DNA of 17,626 nucleotides from CALBPI01 sp039187375 (GTDB lineage: Bacteria; Pseudomonadota; Gammaproteobacteria; Steroidobacterales; Woeseiaceae): positions 1-17,626 of the forward strand of contig JBCCZN010000040.1 in NCBI GenBank assembly GCA_039187375.1, given 5' to 3'. The translations under genes were made by a program, and so were the position numbers. Positions 8,048 to 16,300 of this stretch are shown here, one piece after another. Positions within the stretch are counted from its first letter, which is position 1, and every line of letters starts with the position of its first letter. The notes beneath the pieces are model-generated. The model was not told where the DNA came from and did not search any database. It worked only from the letters and a program-made list of their open reading frames with translations.

Positions 8048-9243
8048 CCGGCATCCTCAGGTGCGACCAGCAGCACGCGCTCGCCGGCGTTCAGACCGGA
8101 GGCGACCTCGACCAGATCGGGTCCGCGGGTTCCCAGTGTGACATCCCGTTTTTCATAGCCACCGGTTTTGGCGATGAACACCCACGCGGTGTCGCCGTCG
8201 CCAAATACGGCCTGTGAGGGCAAAGCGATGCTGTTGTCCAGGCGACCGGTGATGATCTCTGCGCGCAACTGGCTGCCAACGCGCATGAGTTCTTGATCAA
8301 TGTCGTCAATGTCCGCTTCCAATGTGAAAAACTTCTGCGGATCCTCGCGATCCAACGGGCTGGCGACCGCTGAGATCGATGTGATTCGGGCCGCGAATAC
8401 CCGGGAAGGTTGTGCATCAAGACGAAACTCGACCGACTGATCGGCAGCGAGCCCTACGGCGTCGGTTTCGGTGACAAACAATCGGGCTTTGACCTTACCG
8501 CGAATCGGCAGGTTGCCGACCGGCATGCCGGGGAAGACGTTTTTACCCTTACCGAGTTTGGCACCCCACGGAGTGCGGGCATAAATGAATGTGCCGTCGG
8601 CCGGGCTGCGCAACTCCATCATCGACAAGGCTTGATCCTGCTGTGCCAGCATCGCCTGGTCACCTTGCTGCTGTGCGACGATAGCGTCCTGTTCGGCCTG
8701 GGTCCGTTGATCAAATGTCTCCGATTGCCACTGCAGATACGCCGCCTCCACATTCAGGTATTCGACGTCGGAGAGCGCATCAATGATCTCGTTGCGACTG
8801 AATACCGTTTCATCCACGCTGGCGTAGGTCTCGGATATCTCTCGCTCGCCTTCCACGCGCTCGGCCTCGTGGCCAAGGCGCACCTGTTCCAAATCACTCG
8901 TGCGGTCAATGTCGTCGAGTTTGAAGTCGGACTGCGCCACGGCAAACGCGGTAGTCTCGCGACGCTGAATAATCTGTGTGTCGTCAAACCGGGCGACGAC
9001 TTCGCCTTTTTTAACCTCCGAAAACTCCGGCACCATCCAGGAAATATTGAATGCCATGCGCAGACCGCGCGGCAGTGCGACCGGCATCGATTCTGATGCA
9101 ACCAGCTCACCGCGCGCGGGCACCCGCAACTCACCAGAACGAGATTCGGCGACGATCCCGGGCAATTGTTCGGTGGCAGAATTGCAGGCGACGACGCTTG
9201 CGGCCATCAGGCCACAAAACCATGCTCGAGTGCTGCGCTTCAT
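8044..9243 (-). CDS. Periplasmic adaptor lipoprotein, HlyD/MacA class (third of three)
   Basis: A 399-residue membrane-fusion protein. Unlike the two upstream paralogs it carries a lipobox (SVVAC) with C20 as the lipidated residue, so it is anchored by lipid. The first lipoyl half ends at VKKGEVVARFD (77-87). A long alpha-hairpin rich in Glu, Gln, Asp and Ala runs about 88-208. The second lipoyl half is LRSPADGTFIY (211-221). Then come the beta-barrel (about 245-330) and a membrane-proximal domain to the end (LPSQAVF, then GLNAGERVLLV). The distance from G80 to R212 is 132 residues. Compared with the neighbours it looks like the one that would contact the permease and the membrane. It overlaps the upstream adaptor by ATGA and the downstream permease by ATGA. 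The substrate is unknown. Confidence 0.9.
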   Translation of the reverse strand: MKRSTRAWFCGLMAASVVACNSATEQLPGIVAESRSGELRVPARGELVASESMPVALPRGLRMAFNISWMVPEFSEVKKGEVVARFDDTQIIQRRETTAFAVAQSDFKLDDIDRTSDLEQVRLGHEAERVEGEREISETYASVDETVFSRNEIIDALSDVEYLNVEAAYLQWQSETFDQRTQAEQDAIVAQQQGDQAMLAQQDQALSMMELRSPADGTFIYARTPWGAKLGKGKNVFPGMPVGNLPIRGKVKARLFVTETDAVGLAADQSVEFRLDAQPSRVFAARITSISAVASPLDREDPQKFFTLEADIDDIDQELMRVGSQLRAEIITGRLDNSIALPSQAVFGDGDTAWVFIAKTGGYEKRDVTLGTRGPDLVEVASGLNAGERVLLVAPEDAG

Positions 9244-10406
9244 ATTGCGACCTCCATTCCTTGCTCAAGACCTGTGGTAATGATGCGAAGCCCGGCGCTG
9301 GCAGGGCCGAGTGTCACCGCTTGCCAACCCTTGCCCCGAACCTCGACGCCCGGGTTACCATCGCGCCAGCGAATGGCAGCATCCGGTACAGCCAATGCAG
9401 CCGCTTCGGTATTGACCGTTAGTGTCACCTTGCTGCTCATGCCAGGACGCAGCGCACTGATATCGACACCCTCATCAAATTGAATCGACACGCCGCGCAC
9501 CATCGCCTCGGAAAAGCGTGACTGTCGCCGAACGATGCTGGCAACGGCGATGACCGAACCGGTGAGCTCACGTCCACCCACCGCGTCCAGTGTCACGATC
9601 GCAGGTTGGCCAATCGCAAGGCTGGCAGCCGCGTATTCCGGAATGTCTGCTGTCACGATCAGATTGCTGTCATCGATCAACTCCACCACGGTGAGTCCTG
9701 GATTGACCGAGTCGCCGACGTCCAGCTTCGCGCCTTCCTGGCTGGTGCCCAGAATGACCAATCCGTCGCGCGGTGCTCGCAAAGTGAAGGACTCAAGCTC
9801 GGACTGCGCGGCCTTGAGTTCGCTGCTCAGGCGAGTGATGTCGGCTTCCAGTTCGGCGCGGCGGGACGCACGGACGCGCTCGACGAGTACGGTACGCGAT
9901 TGCTCACGCTCGTAAACAGCCTGCGTGACGTCGCGCTCTTCGATCAGTTTGCGATATTCCAGTCCGGCGTAGACAGACGGATCGACCGTGGCTTTTCGCG
10001 CCGCCTTCTCGGCATCACTCTTTGCCGCCGCCAGGCGCACCTTGTCATCCTCGATCTCGCGCGCCTGGGTTTCGAGCAGGGCAGCCAGTTCGGATCGACG
10101 TGTGTTCAGTTCAGTTTGCTTGCTTTTGACGCGTTCATCCGATGTGGAGCCATCGAACTCCGCCAACACATCGCCTTTTTTGACGCGCTGACCTTCGCGC
10201 GCGATCTTGGTAATGGCGATACGCCAGTTGCGAGAGGGCGGTGGTCCGAATAGCAAGCCCTCGCTGGGTGCGACGACACCGCTGGCATTGACCGTGATCG
10301 GTCGATCAGCACGTTCAACGGTTTGCCACTGCTGCGCGTAAGCCTGTGGCCAGAACAGCCCAGCGAGTAGAAATCCGGTTGCGATGTGATATCCCAAGCG
10401 GCGCAT
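9240..10406 (-). CDS. Periplasmic adaptor, HlyD/MacA class (second of three)
   Basis: A 388-residue exported membrane-fusion protein with a cleavable-type signal peptide (hydrophobic about 7-19, likely cut after AYA at 22-24). The domains in order are: first lipoyl half with VKKGDVLAEFD (75-85), alpha-hairpin (about 88-206) with heptad-like charged and Ala/Leu runs, second lipoyl half LRAPRDGLVILG (209-220), beta-barrel (about 248-325), and a membrane-proximal domain (PDAAIRWRDG to the end). The G78 to R210 distance is 132 residues, the same as in the two neighbours. It starts at ATG 10406, sharing its first base region with the TAA stop of the preceding adaptor (TAATG), and its own stop overlaps the next start (ATGA). 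It is clearly a paralog, not a duplicate: the sequences of the three adaptors have diverged widely. Confidence 0.9.
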   Translation of the reverse strand: MRRLGYHIATGFLLAGLFWPQAYAQQWQTVERADRPITVNASGVVAPSEGLLFGPPPSRNWRIAITKIAREGQRVKKGDVLAEFDGSTSDERVKSKQTELNTRRSELAALLETQAREIEDDKVRLAAAKSDAEKAARKATVDPSVYAGLEYRKLIEERDVTQAVYEREQSRTVLVERVRASRRAELEADITRLSSELKAAQSELESFTLRAPRDGLVILGTSQEGAKLDVGDSVNPGLTVVELIDDSNLIVTADIPEYAAASLAIGQPAIVTLDAVGGRELTGSVIAVASIVRRQSRFSEAMVRGVSIQFDEGVDISALRPGMSSKVTLTVNTEAAALAVPDAAIRWRDGNPGVEVRGKGWQAVTLGPASAGLRIITTGLEQGMEVAI

Positions 10407-11362
10407 TAGCCTTCCTCCGCGACGTTGGGAATGGCCAGCACGCTCATGCCGGGCATCACGTCGACCGGTAAGTCGTCGTCCGGCTGCGCGTACGCTTCAA
10501 AGTAGCCTGACTCGCTCCAGTCTTGTTTTTCGACCGCCTGATTGGAGCGCCAGGTCACCGTCGCCGTAAACGGCTCGATATCCTGCGCATCGGTGACCAC
10601 ACGAATGGTCTGTCCCTTACTGATGCTCAAGAAATCGGCTTCGTGGATCCATAGTCGAACCTGGAGATCGTTGCGACTCGCCACCGATGCCATCTCCAGC
10701 CCGCCATACAAAGTATCGCCGGCAAAAATCTTGCGACCGGTGAAGGGGTTTTCGCCATAGATCATGAAGCCGGACCGATCTGCGCGAATCTCGGTGGCCT
10801 TGAGCGCGGTGCTGTAGCGCTCGTACTGAATCTCCGCCTGACGAATTTCTAACGCCGCCTTTTCGCGTGTGTCCTTGAGCGCTGCTCGTTGGTTTTCCAA
10901 CTCGATCTGCGCGCGGTCAAATGCCTGTTGATAGACCTCAAGCGTCAGCTGATTGCGTTCAAAATCGAGTCTTGGAATCGTCTCGACCGGAATGCTGGCA
11001 TCCAGCTTGGCGATACGCAGTCGTGATGCGATTTGTTCCAGCGTAATTTCTGCATCAATGACCTCGAGTTGTTTTTCATCAATGCTGCGCTCGGCGGTAA
11101 AGCGACTCTTCTCGAGCGCGGTGCGCGCGTTTTCTTCATCGGCGATCAACGACCCCGGATCCAGCCGGATGATCAAATCGCCTTCCTCGACGTTGCTCCC
11201 CTCATCCGCCATCCATTCGATACGTCGTTGCCAGGCGCCGGGTAGTGAGGGCATCTCAATCGTCTGGGCGTCCGTGTCGGCGATGACGCCCGTGATCAAC
11301 GATTCGGCTGGCGCATTGGTTGCTGCGCTCAGCCAGATCAGTGTTATGCAGATGCGCTTCAT
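10406..11362 (-). CDS. Short periplasmic adaptor, HlyD/MacA class (first of three)
   Basis: A 318-residue exported adaptor with a short signal peptide (MKRICITLIWLSAATNAPA, then ES). The first lipoyl half includes VEEGDLIIRLDP (58-69). The hairpin spans about 72-190 and is rich in Glu, Arg, Gln and Ala. The second lipoyl half is EIRADRSGFMIYG (191-203). A beta-barrel follows (about 232-310, ending MPGMSVLAIP). It stops there, so the membrane-proximal domain seen in the other two adaptors is absent and the protein is 70-80 residues shorter. The open frame extends up to 11440, but ATG 11362 has the signal peptide and an AAGGA ribosome site about 11 bases upstream, one base past the stop of the ATPase gene. 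The 132-residue hairpin spacing (G61 to R193) matches the two downstream adaptors exactly. Confidence 0.87.
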   Translation of the reverse strand: MKRICITLIWLSAATNAPAESLITGVIADTDAQTIEMPSLPGAWQRRIEWMADEGSNVEEGDLIIRLDPGSLIADEENARTALEKSRFTAERSIDEKQLEVIDAEITLEQIASRLRIAKLDASIPVETIPRLDFERNQLTLEVYQQAFDRAQIELENQRAALKDTREKAALEIRQAEIQYERYSTALKATEIRADRSGFMIYGENPFTGRKIFAGDTLYGGLEMASVASRNDLQVRLWIHEADFLSISKGQTIRVVTDAQDIEPFTATVTWRSNQAVEKQDWSESGYFEAYAQPDDDLPVDVMPGMSVLAIPNVAEEG

Positions 11363-11363
11363 A

Positions 11364-12044
11364 TCAGTGAATGTCCTTTTCAATCTTGCCATCGCGCATG
11401 TGAATGACGCGTTTGGCGTTGGCGGCGATTTCGTCCTCATGGGTCACCATCAAAATGGTCTGGCCGTCGTCGTTGAGTTCGCGAAATAACTGCATAATCT
11501 CAATGGAGGTCTTGCTGTCGAGATTGCCGGTGGGTTCATCGGCGAGCAGTAACGGAGGCTTGCCGACCAGAGCTCGGGCGATAGCAACGCGTTGGCGTTG
11601 TCCTCCCGAGAGCTGATTCGGACGATGGTCGAGACGATCGCCCAGCCCGAGCGTCGTCAGCAGCGCAATCGCGCTATCACGAGTGTTATCGGCCGCGTTG
11701 TCACGATAGCGAAACGGCAGCAGTGTGTTTTCCAGCGCGGTCAAACGCGGCAATAAGTGGAAGCTCTGGAACACAAATCCAATGTGCTGATTACGGATGC
11801 GCGACAGCTCGGCATCTTGCATTTGCGAGATCGACTCTCCCAGCAATTGATAATCGCCGTCGTCGGGTGTATCCAGGCAGCCAAGGATGTTCATCAGCGT
11901 TGACTTACCTGAGCCGGACGGACCCATCACAGCGACAAATTCGCCCGCCTCTATCGACAGGTCGACCTGGTCGAGTGCGTGCACAATCGAGTCGCCCACT
12001 TTAAATTGGCGGACCAGTTGCTGGGTGGTAATCATGCTGTCCAT
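11364..12044 (-). CDS. ABC transporter ATPase, LolD/MacB type
   Basis: A 226-residue cytoplasmic ATPase that would power the MacB-type permease at the end of the operon. All ATPase motifs are present: Walker A GPSGSGKST (41-49), Q-loop Q93 in FQSFHLLP, signature LSGGQRQR (145-152), Walker B LLLADE (165-170) with catalytic E170, D-loop GNLD, and H-loop H202 in THE. The sequence type matches the LolD/MacB/YbbA group, which pairs with FtsX-like permeases. The open frame extends to 12140, but that leader is not conserved-looking and lies in the divergent promoter gap. I chose ATG 12044, with GGGA about six bases upstream; ATG 12035 is nearly as good. It is the first gene of a five-gene leftward operon with no internal gaps. 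Confidence 0.93.
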   Translation of the reverse strand: MDSMITTQQLVRQFKVGDSIVHALDQVDLSIEAGEFVAVMGPSGSGKSTLMNILGCLDTPDDGDYQLLGESISQMQDAELSRIRNQHIGFVFQSFHLLPRLTALENTLLPFRYRDNAADNTRDSAIALLTTLGLGDRLDHRPNQLSGGQRQRVAIARALVGKPPLLLADEPTGNLDSKTSIEIMQLFRELNDDGQTILMVTHEDEIAANAKRVIHMRDGKIEKDIH

Positions 12045-12122
12045 TGATTCCCGCATACTTGATGTCGTTATGAGTTTACACTTCGACAACAACGAACGCG
12101 CAGATGCATTGGAGGCATGCGC
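12045..12122. promoter_or_regulatory. Divergent promoter gap between the ABC and RND pump operons
   Basis: Only 78 bp separate the start codons of two divergently read efflux operons, so promoters and any operator must be close together or overlap. The middle is AT-richer (TTATGAGTTTACACTT, 12068-12083), the likeliest promoter zone. I could not find a confident -35/-10 pair on either strand. On the - strand TTGTTG, 16 bp, TAACGA is a weak candidate. Confidence 0.4.
12098..12122 (+). promoter_or_regulatory. Possible RNA hairpin over the RND adaptor ribosome site
   Basis: GCGC-AG-ATGC (12098-12107) can pair with GCATGCGC (12115-12122), giving eight base pairs with a two-base bulge. The loop holds most of the GGAGG ribosome site (12111-12115), and the stem ends directly at the ATG at 12123. 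Such a structure could lower or tune translation of the pump. It may also be chance in GC-rich DNA. Confidence 0.3.
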
Positions 12123-13301
12123 ATGAATTTTGATCAGCACAGTTTTTCGCGTGGCTTACTGGCATTGGCTGTGGCCCTGACCGCTGGCTGCGGTGGCGGC
12201 GGCCCGCCGGGCGGGGAATTGCCGCCGGTGCCGGTTGACGTCGCAGAGGTGGTGGTGCGCAACGTCACCGAGTGGGATGAGTTTTCTGGCCGAATCGAGG
12301 CGGTGGAGCGCGTTGACGTGCGACCGCGCGTCACGGGCTATCTGGATGCGGTGCACTTTGATGACGGCGCGATCGTAGCGGCCGGCGACCTATTGTTCAG
12401 CATTGATACGCGAGAATACGAGGCGGCGCGTCGGCTGGCCAGTGCGAACCGTACGCGCGCGCAAACCCGGGTCAAACTGGCCGAACAGGAAATGACACGT
12501 GGCGAGAAGTTACTGGCAGCAAAGGCGATCTCTGCGGAAGAGTTTGATAGTAGAACCAGCGAGTTAGAACAGGCGAAAGCAGACTTATCGAGTGCTGAGG
12601 CGGAATTGGCGCAAGCGCGATTGAACCTTGAGTTCACACAACTGCGCGCGCCGATTGACGGGCGCGTTGGCAAAGCTCAGGTTCGGCCGGGCAACCTGGT
12701 CGCTGCGGGTGAGTCGTTGCTGACCACGATCGTCTCGATTGATCCGGTGCACGTGTTGTTTGAGGGCGATGAGCGCGTCTACCTAAAATATCAGGCCCAG
12801 GCGGCGGCCGGCGCGCGTCCCAGTTCACGCAATGCCGCAAATCCGGTGCAGGTCGGTCTCGCATCAGACTCGGATTATCCCTATGCCGGTAGTATGGACT
12901 TTGTCGACAATGTCATCGATCCGGCGACCGGCACGATACAGGGTCGCGCAGTGTTGCCGAATCCCGATGGTCTGTTGATTCCCGGCCTGTTCGCGCGCGT
13001 GCGCTTGTTGGGTAGCGCGGAGTTTGAAGCGATTCTGGTTAACGACATGGCGATCCTGACCGATCAGGATCGTCAATACGTCTATGTCATCGATCAGGAC
13101 AATCGTGCGCAACGCCGCGATGTCATTCTCGGTCGCAAGGTCGATGGGTTGCGCATCATTGAGTCTGGACTGTCGGCTGGCGAGCGTATTGTCGTCAATG
13201 GCGTGCGCAAGATTTTCTTCCCCGGCGCGCCAGTACAACCCACGCGTGTACCGATGGACACTGCCGAGTCTGCCAGCGACGCCGACGAGCCAGACGCATG
13301 A
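12123..13301 (+). CDS. RND efflux adaptor lipoprotein, MexE/OqxA-like
   Basis: A 392-residue periplasmic adaptor linking the RND permease to the outer-membrane channel. A lipobox (LTAGC) puts the lipidated cysteine at C23, followed by a Gly-rich linker. The domains are: first lipoyl half (ERVDVRPRVTGYL to AAGDLLFSID, 62-95), short alpha-hairpin (about 97-170), second lipoyl half (LRAPIDGRVG), beta-barrel and membrane-proximal domain. At the hairpin tip the TolC-contact pattern R-x3-L-x6-S is present as R126, L130 and S137. The overall sequence (EFSGRIEAVERVDVRPRV) is of the MexE/OqxA type. ATG 12117 is also in frame, but the GGAGG at 12111-12115 sits one base from it and seven bases from ATG 12123, so 12123 is chosen. 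The stop overlaps the RND permease start (ATGA). Confidence 0.93.
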   Translation: MNFDQHSFSRGLLALAVALTAGCGGGGPPGGELPPVPVDVAEVVVRNVTEWDEFSGRIEAVERVDVRPRVTGYLDAVHFDDGAIVAAGDLLFSIDTREYEAARRLASANRTRAQTRVKLAEQEMTRGEKLLAAKAISAEEFDSRTSELEQAKADLSSAEAELAQARLNLEFTQLRAPIDGRVGKAQVRPGNLVAAGESLLTTIVSIDPVHVLFEGDERVYLKYQAQAAAGARPSSRNAANPVQVGLASDSDYPYAGSMDFVDNVIDPATGTIQGRAVLPNPDGLLIPGLFARVRLLGSAEFEAILVNDMAILTDQDRQYVYVIDQDNRAQRRDVILGRKVDGLRIIESGLSAGERIVVNGVRKIFFPGAPVQPTRVPMDTAESASDADEPDA

Positions 13302-16300
13302 ACGTCGCACGTGCGTTCGTCGATCGCCCGATTTTTGCGGCGGTGCTTTCAATATTTGTACTCGTTGCCGGTGTGCTGGCGATACCGTCGCTGCCGGTGA
13401 GCGAGTATCCCGATGTGATTCCGCCGAACGTCGTGGTCACCGCGCGCTATCCCGGCGCCAATCCACAGACGATTTCCGAGACGGTCGCGGCGCCATTGGA
13501 AGAGGTCATCAACGGCGTTGATGACATGATCTATATGAAGTCGGTGTCCACATCCGATGGTGTGATGCAGTTGCAGGTCACATTTAAAGGTGGCACCGAT
13601 CCGGATCAGGCGCAGGTGCAGGTACAAAATCGCGTCGCACAAGCGACGCCGCGCTTACCCCAAACGGTTCGAGACTTGGGCGTGTCGACAGCCAAGTCGG
13701 CGCCAACGCTGACGATGGTCGTCAACCTGGTCTCGCCCGATGGCGCGTATGACGGTGAGTACCTATCCAATTTTGCAAACCTGCGCATTGTTGATGAACT
13801 CAATCGTATCGACGGCGTCGGTCGGGCCGAGGTGTTTGGTTCGGGTTTGTATGCGATGCGCATCTGGCTTGATCCGGAAAAAGTGGCCTCACGTGATCTT
13901 GCGGTCAATGACGTCATCCGGGCCATTCAAGAGCAGAACGTGCAAGCCTCGGTGGGACTGATTGGTGGTCCGCCAAGTGATTCGGCCAACATTCAGTTGT
14001 CGATCAGCGCCCAGGGTCGGTTGCAGAGTGTTGAGGAGTTTGGCGACATTGTCGTCAAAACCGGTGGTCCTGGCGCCGTGACCCAGCTGCGAGACATCGC
14101 CCGCATTGAACTGGGTTCGCAGTCCTATTCGCAACGCAGTCTGTTGAATAATCAGGTTGCCGCAGGTGTTGGCGTGTTTGAGGCGCCGGGTGCCAACGCG
14201 ATTGCCTTGTCGTCTGCCGTACGCGCAAAAATGGCGGAGCTTGCGAGAAATTTGCCGCCCGGGGTTGAGTGGACGGTGGCCTACGATCCGACCTCGTTCA
14301 TTCGGGAGTCGATCAAGTCGGTGATCAAGACACTACTTGAGGCTGTGCTTTTGGTCGTCTTGGTTGTAGTGGTGTTTTTGCAAACCTGGCGCGCCTCGAT
14401 CATTCCTCTCTTGGCGGTACCGGTATCGGTCATTGGCACTTTCGCCGTTTTGTTTCTGCTGGGTTTTTCAATCAATGTCCTGACGTTGTTTGCGCTGGTG
14501 GTCGCGATCGGCATCGTTGTCGATGATGCGATCGTGGTTGTCGAAAATGTCGAGCGCCATATCGAGATGGGCAAGACACCCCGTGCGGCGGCACAGGCAG
14601 CGATGGGTGAGGTGTCCGGGCCGATTATTGCGATCTCGCTGGTGCTTGCGGCCGTATTCGTGCCATTGGCCTTTATCAGCGGCGTCACCGGAGAGTTTTA
14701 TCGCCAGTTTGCCGTGACCATTTCAGCGGCAGTGCTGATTTCCGGATTCAACTCCCTGACGCTGTCGCCGGCATTGGCGGCGGTGTTGTTGAAGCCAGCC
14801 GGTTCCCCTCTCGGTACGCCGGGCAAAGTCATTTTCTTTTTGTTGGGCTGGTTGTTCAAACCGTTCAACCGCGTGTTTGATTGGGCATCCAAACGCTATG
14901 CGGTTCAGGTCCAGCGGGACATTGGCCGACAAAGCTGGATTTTGGCGATCTACGCGGGGTTGATTGCACTGGCTGTTCTGGCGTTTCGGTCGGTGCCGGG
15001 CGGGTTTGTCCCGGTGCAAGACAAGCAATATCTGTTCGCGGTTGCACTGTTGCCTGAAGGCGCCACCATCGATAGAACCGAAGACGTATTAAAAGAGATG
15101 ACCGACATCGCACTGGCGGTGCCGGGGGTGTCCAGCTCGGTCGCACTACCCGGACTCAATGGCGTTCACTTCGTCAATACGCCGAATATCGGCACGATGT
15201 TTATCGGTATCGAGCCAGCTAATCGGCGTCAGTTGTCGGCGGCAGAAATTTCAGCGTCAATCAACGGCCAGTTCAGCCAGATTGAAGAGGGGCTTGCATT
15301 CGCCCAGATGCCGCCACCGGTGTTGGGTCTTGGCAACTCAAACGGGCTTGAGCTGTATTTGCAGGATCGCTCGGGCATCGGGTTTGGTTCGCTCAACACA
15401 ATCACCCAAAATCTGGTGGGCGCTTTGCGCGGGACACCCGGTTTCAATCCGTACGACACCGTGAGCCTCAATCAATCAAACGTGCCGCAGTTGCTCGCCG
15501 ATGTCGATCGGCGCAAGGTCAAGGAACAGAACCTGTTGCTGAGCGATGTGTTCCTTGCCATGCAGGCCTACCTGGGGTCGGCCTACGTCAATGACTTCAA
15601 CCTGTTTGGTCGCACCTATGGTGTTTACGTTCAGGCGGATGACCCCTATCGCGATGAGATTGAAGATATCGCGCGTATCCGCGTACGCGATCAATTCGGC
15701 CGTATGATTCCGATTAATAGTGTGGTGTCGATCAAGCGCTCGTTCGGTCCGGATCCGGTGGTGCGTTATAACGGCTACCCGGCGGCCGATGTCACCGCTG
15801 GCATCATTGCGTCGCAAATGTCGTCGTCGGAAGGGATTGCATCGCTGCGTTCGCTGGCCGAGCAAATGTTGCCGCAAGGCGTGTCGTTTGAATGGACCAA
15901 CCTCAGCTATCAGCAGGTCACGCAGGGCAACACGGCAATCTTTGTATTCCCGCTTTGCATACTGTTTGTTTATCTGATTCTTGCGGCGCTCTATGAAAGC
16001 TGGTCATTGCCGATGTCGGTTATTTTAATCGTGCCGTTGTGCCTGCTATCAGCCATTGGTGGTATCTGGGCACTGAACATGGTCAAAGGGCTGATCTTTG
16101 GTCTGCAAATCGGCGCAGGCATGATTCCGCCGCCACCGATGTCAGTACCGCCGACGATGATCGACAACAACATCTTCACGCAAATTGGTCTGGTTGTTTT
16201 GATGGGGCTGGCCTGCAAGAACGCAATCCTAATTGTTGAATTCGCGCGTGAGTTGGAGCGGCAAGGTCGGGAGGTGATCGAAGCGGCGATTGAAGCTTGT

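Noticed and set aside
8410..9096. Open frame on + (228 codons) opposite the third ABC adaptor
   Set aside because: It is antisense to a gene with clear domain structure, and the composition looks like a mirror frame.
14281..14688. Ser/Thr/Ile-rich open frame on - inside the RND permease
   Set aside because: It is opposite the membrane helices of a clear permease. The Thr/Ile-rich content is what the complement of hydrophobic codons gives.
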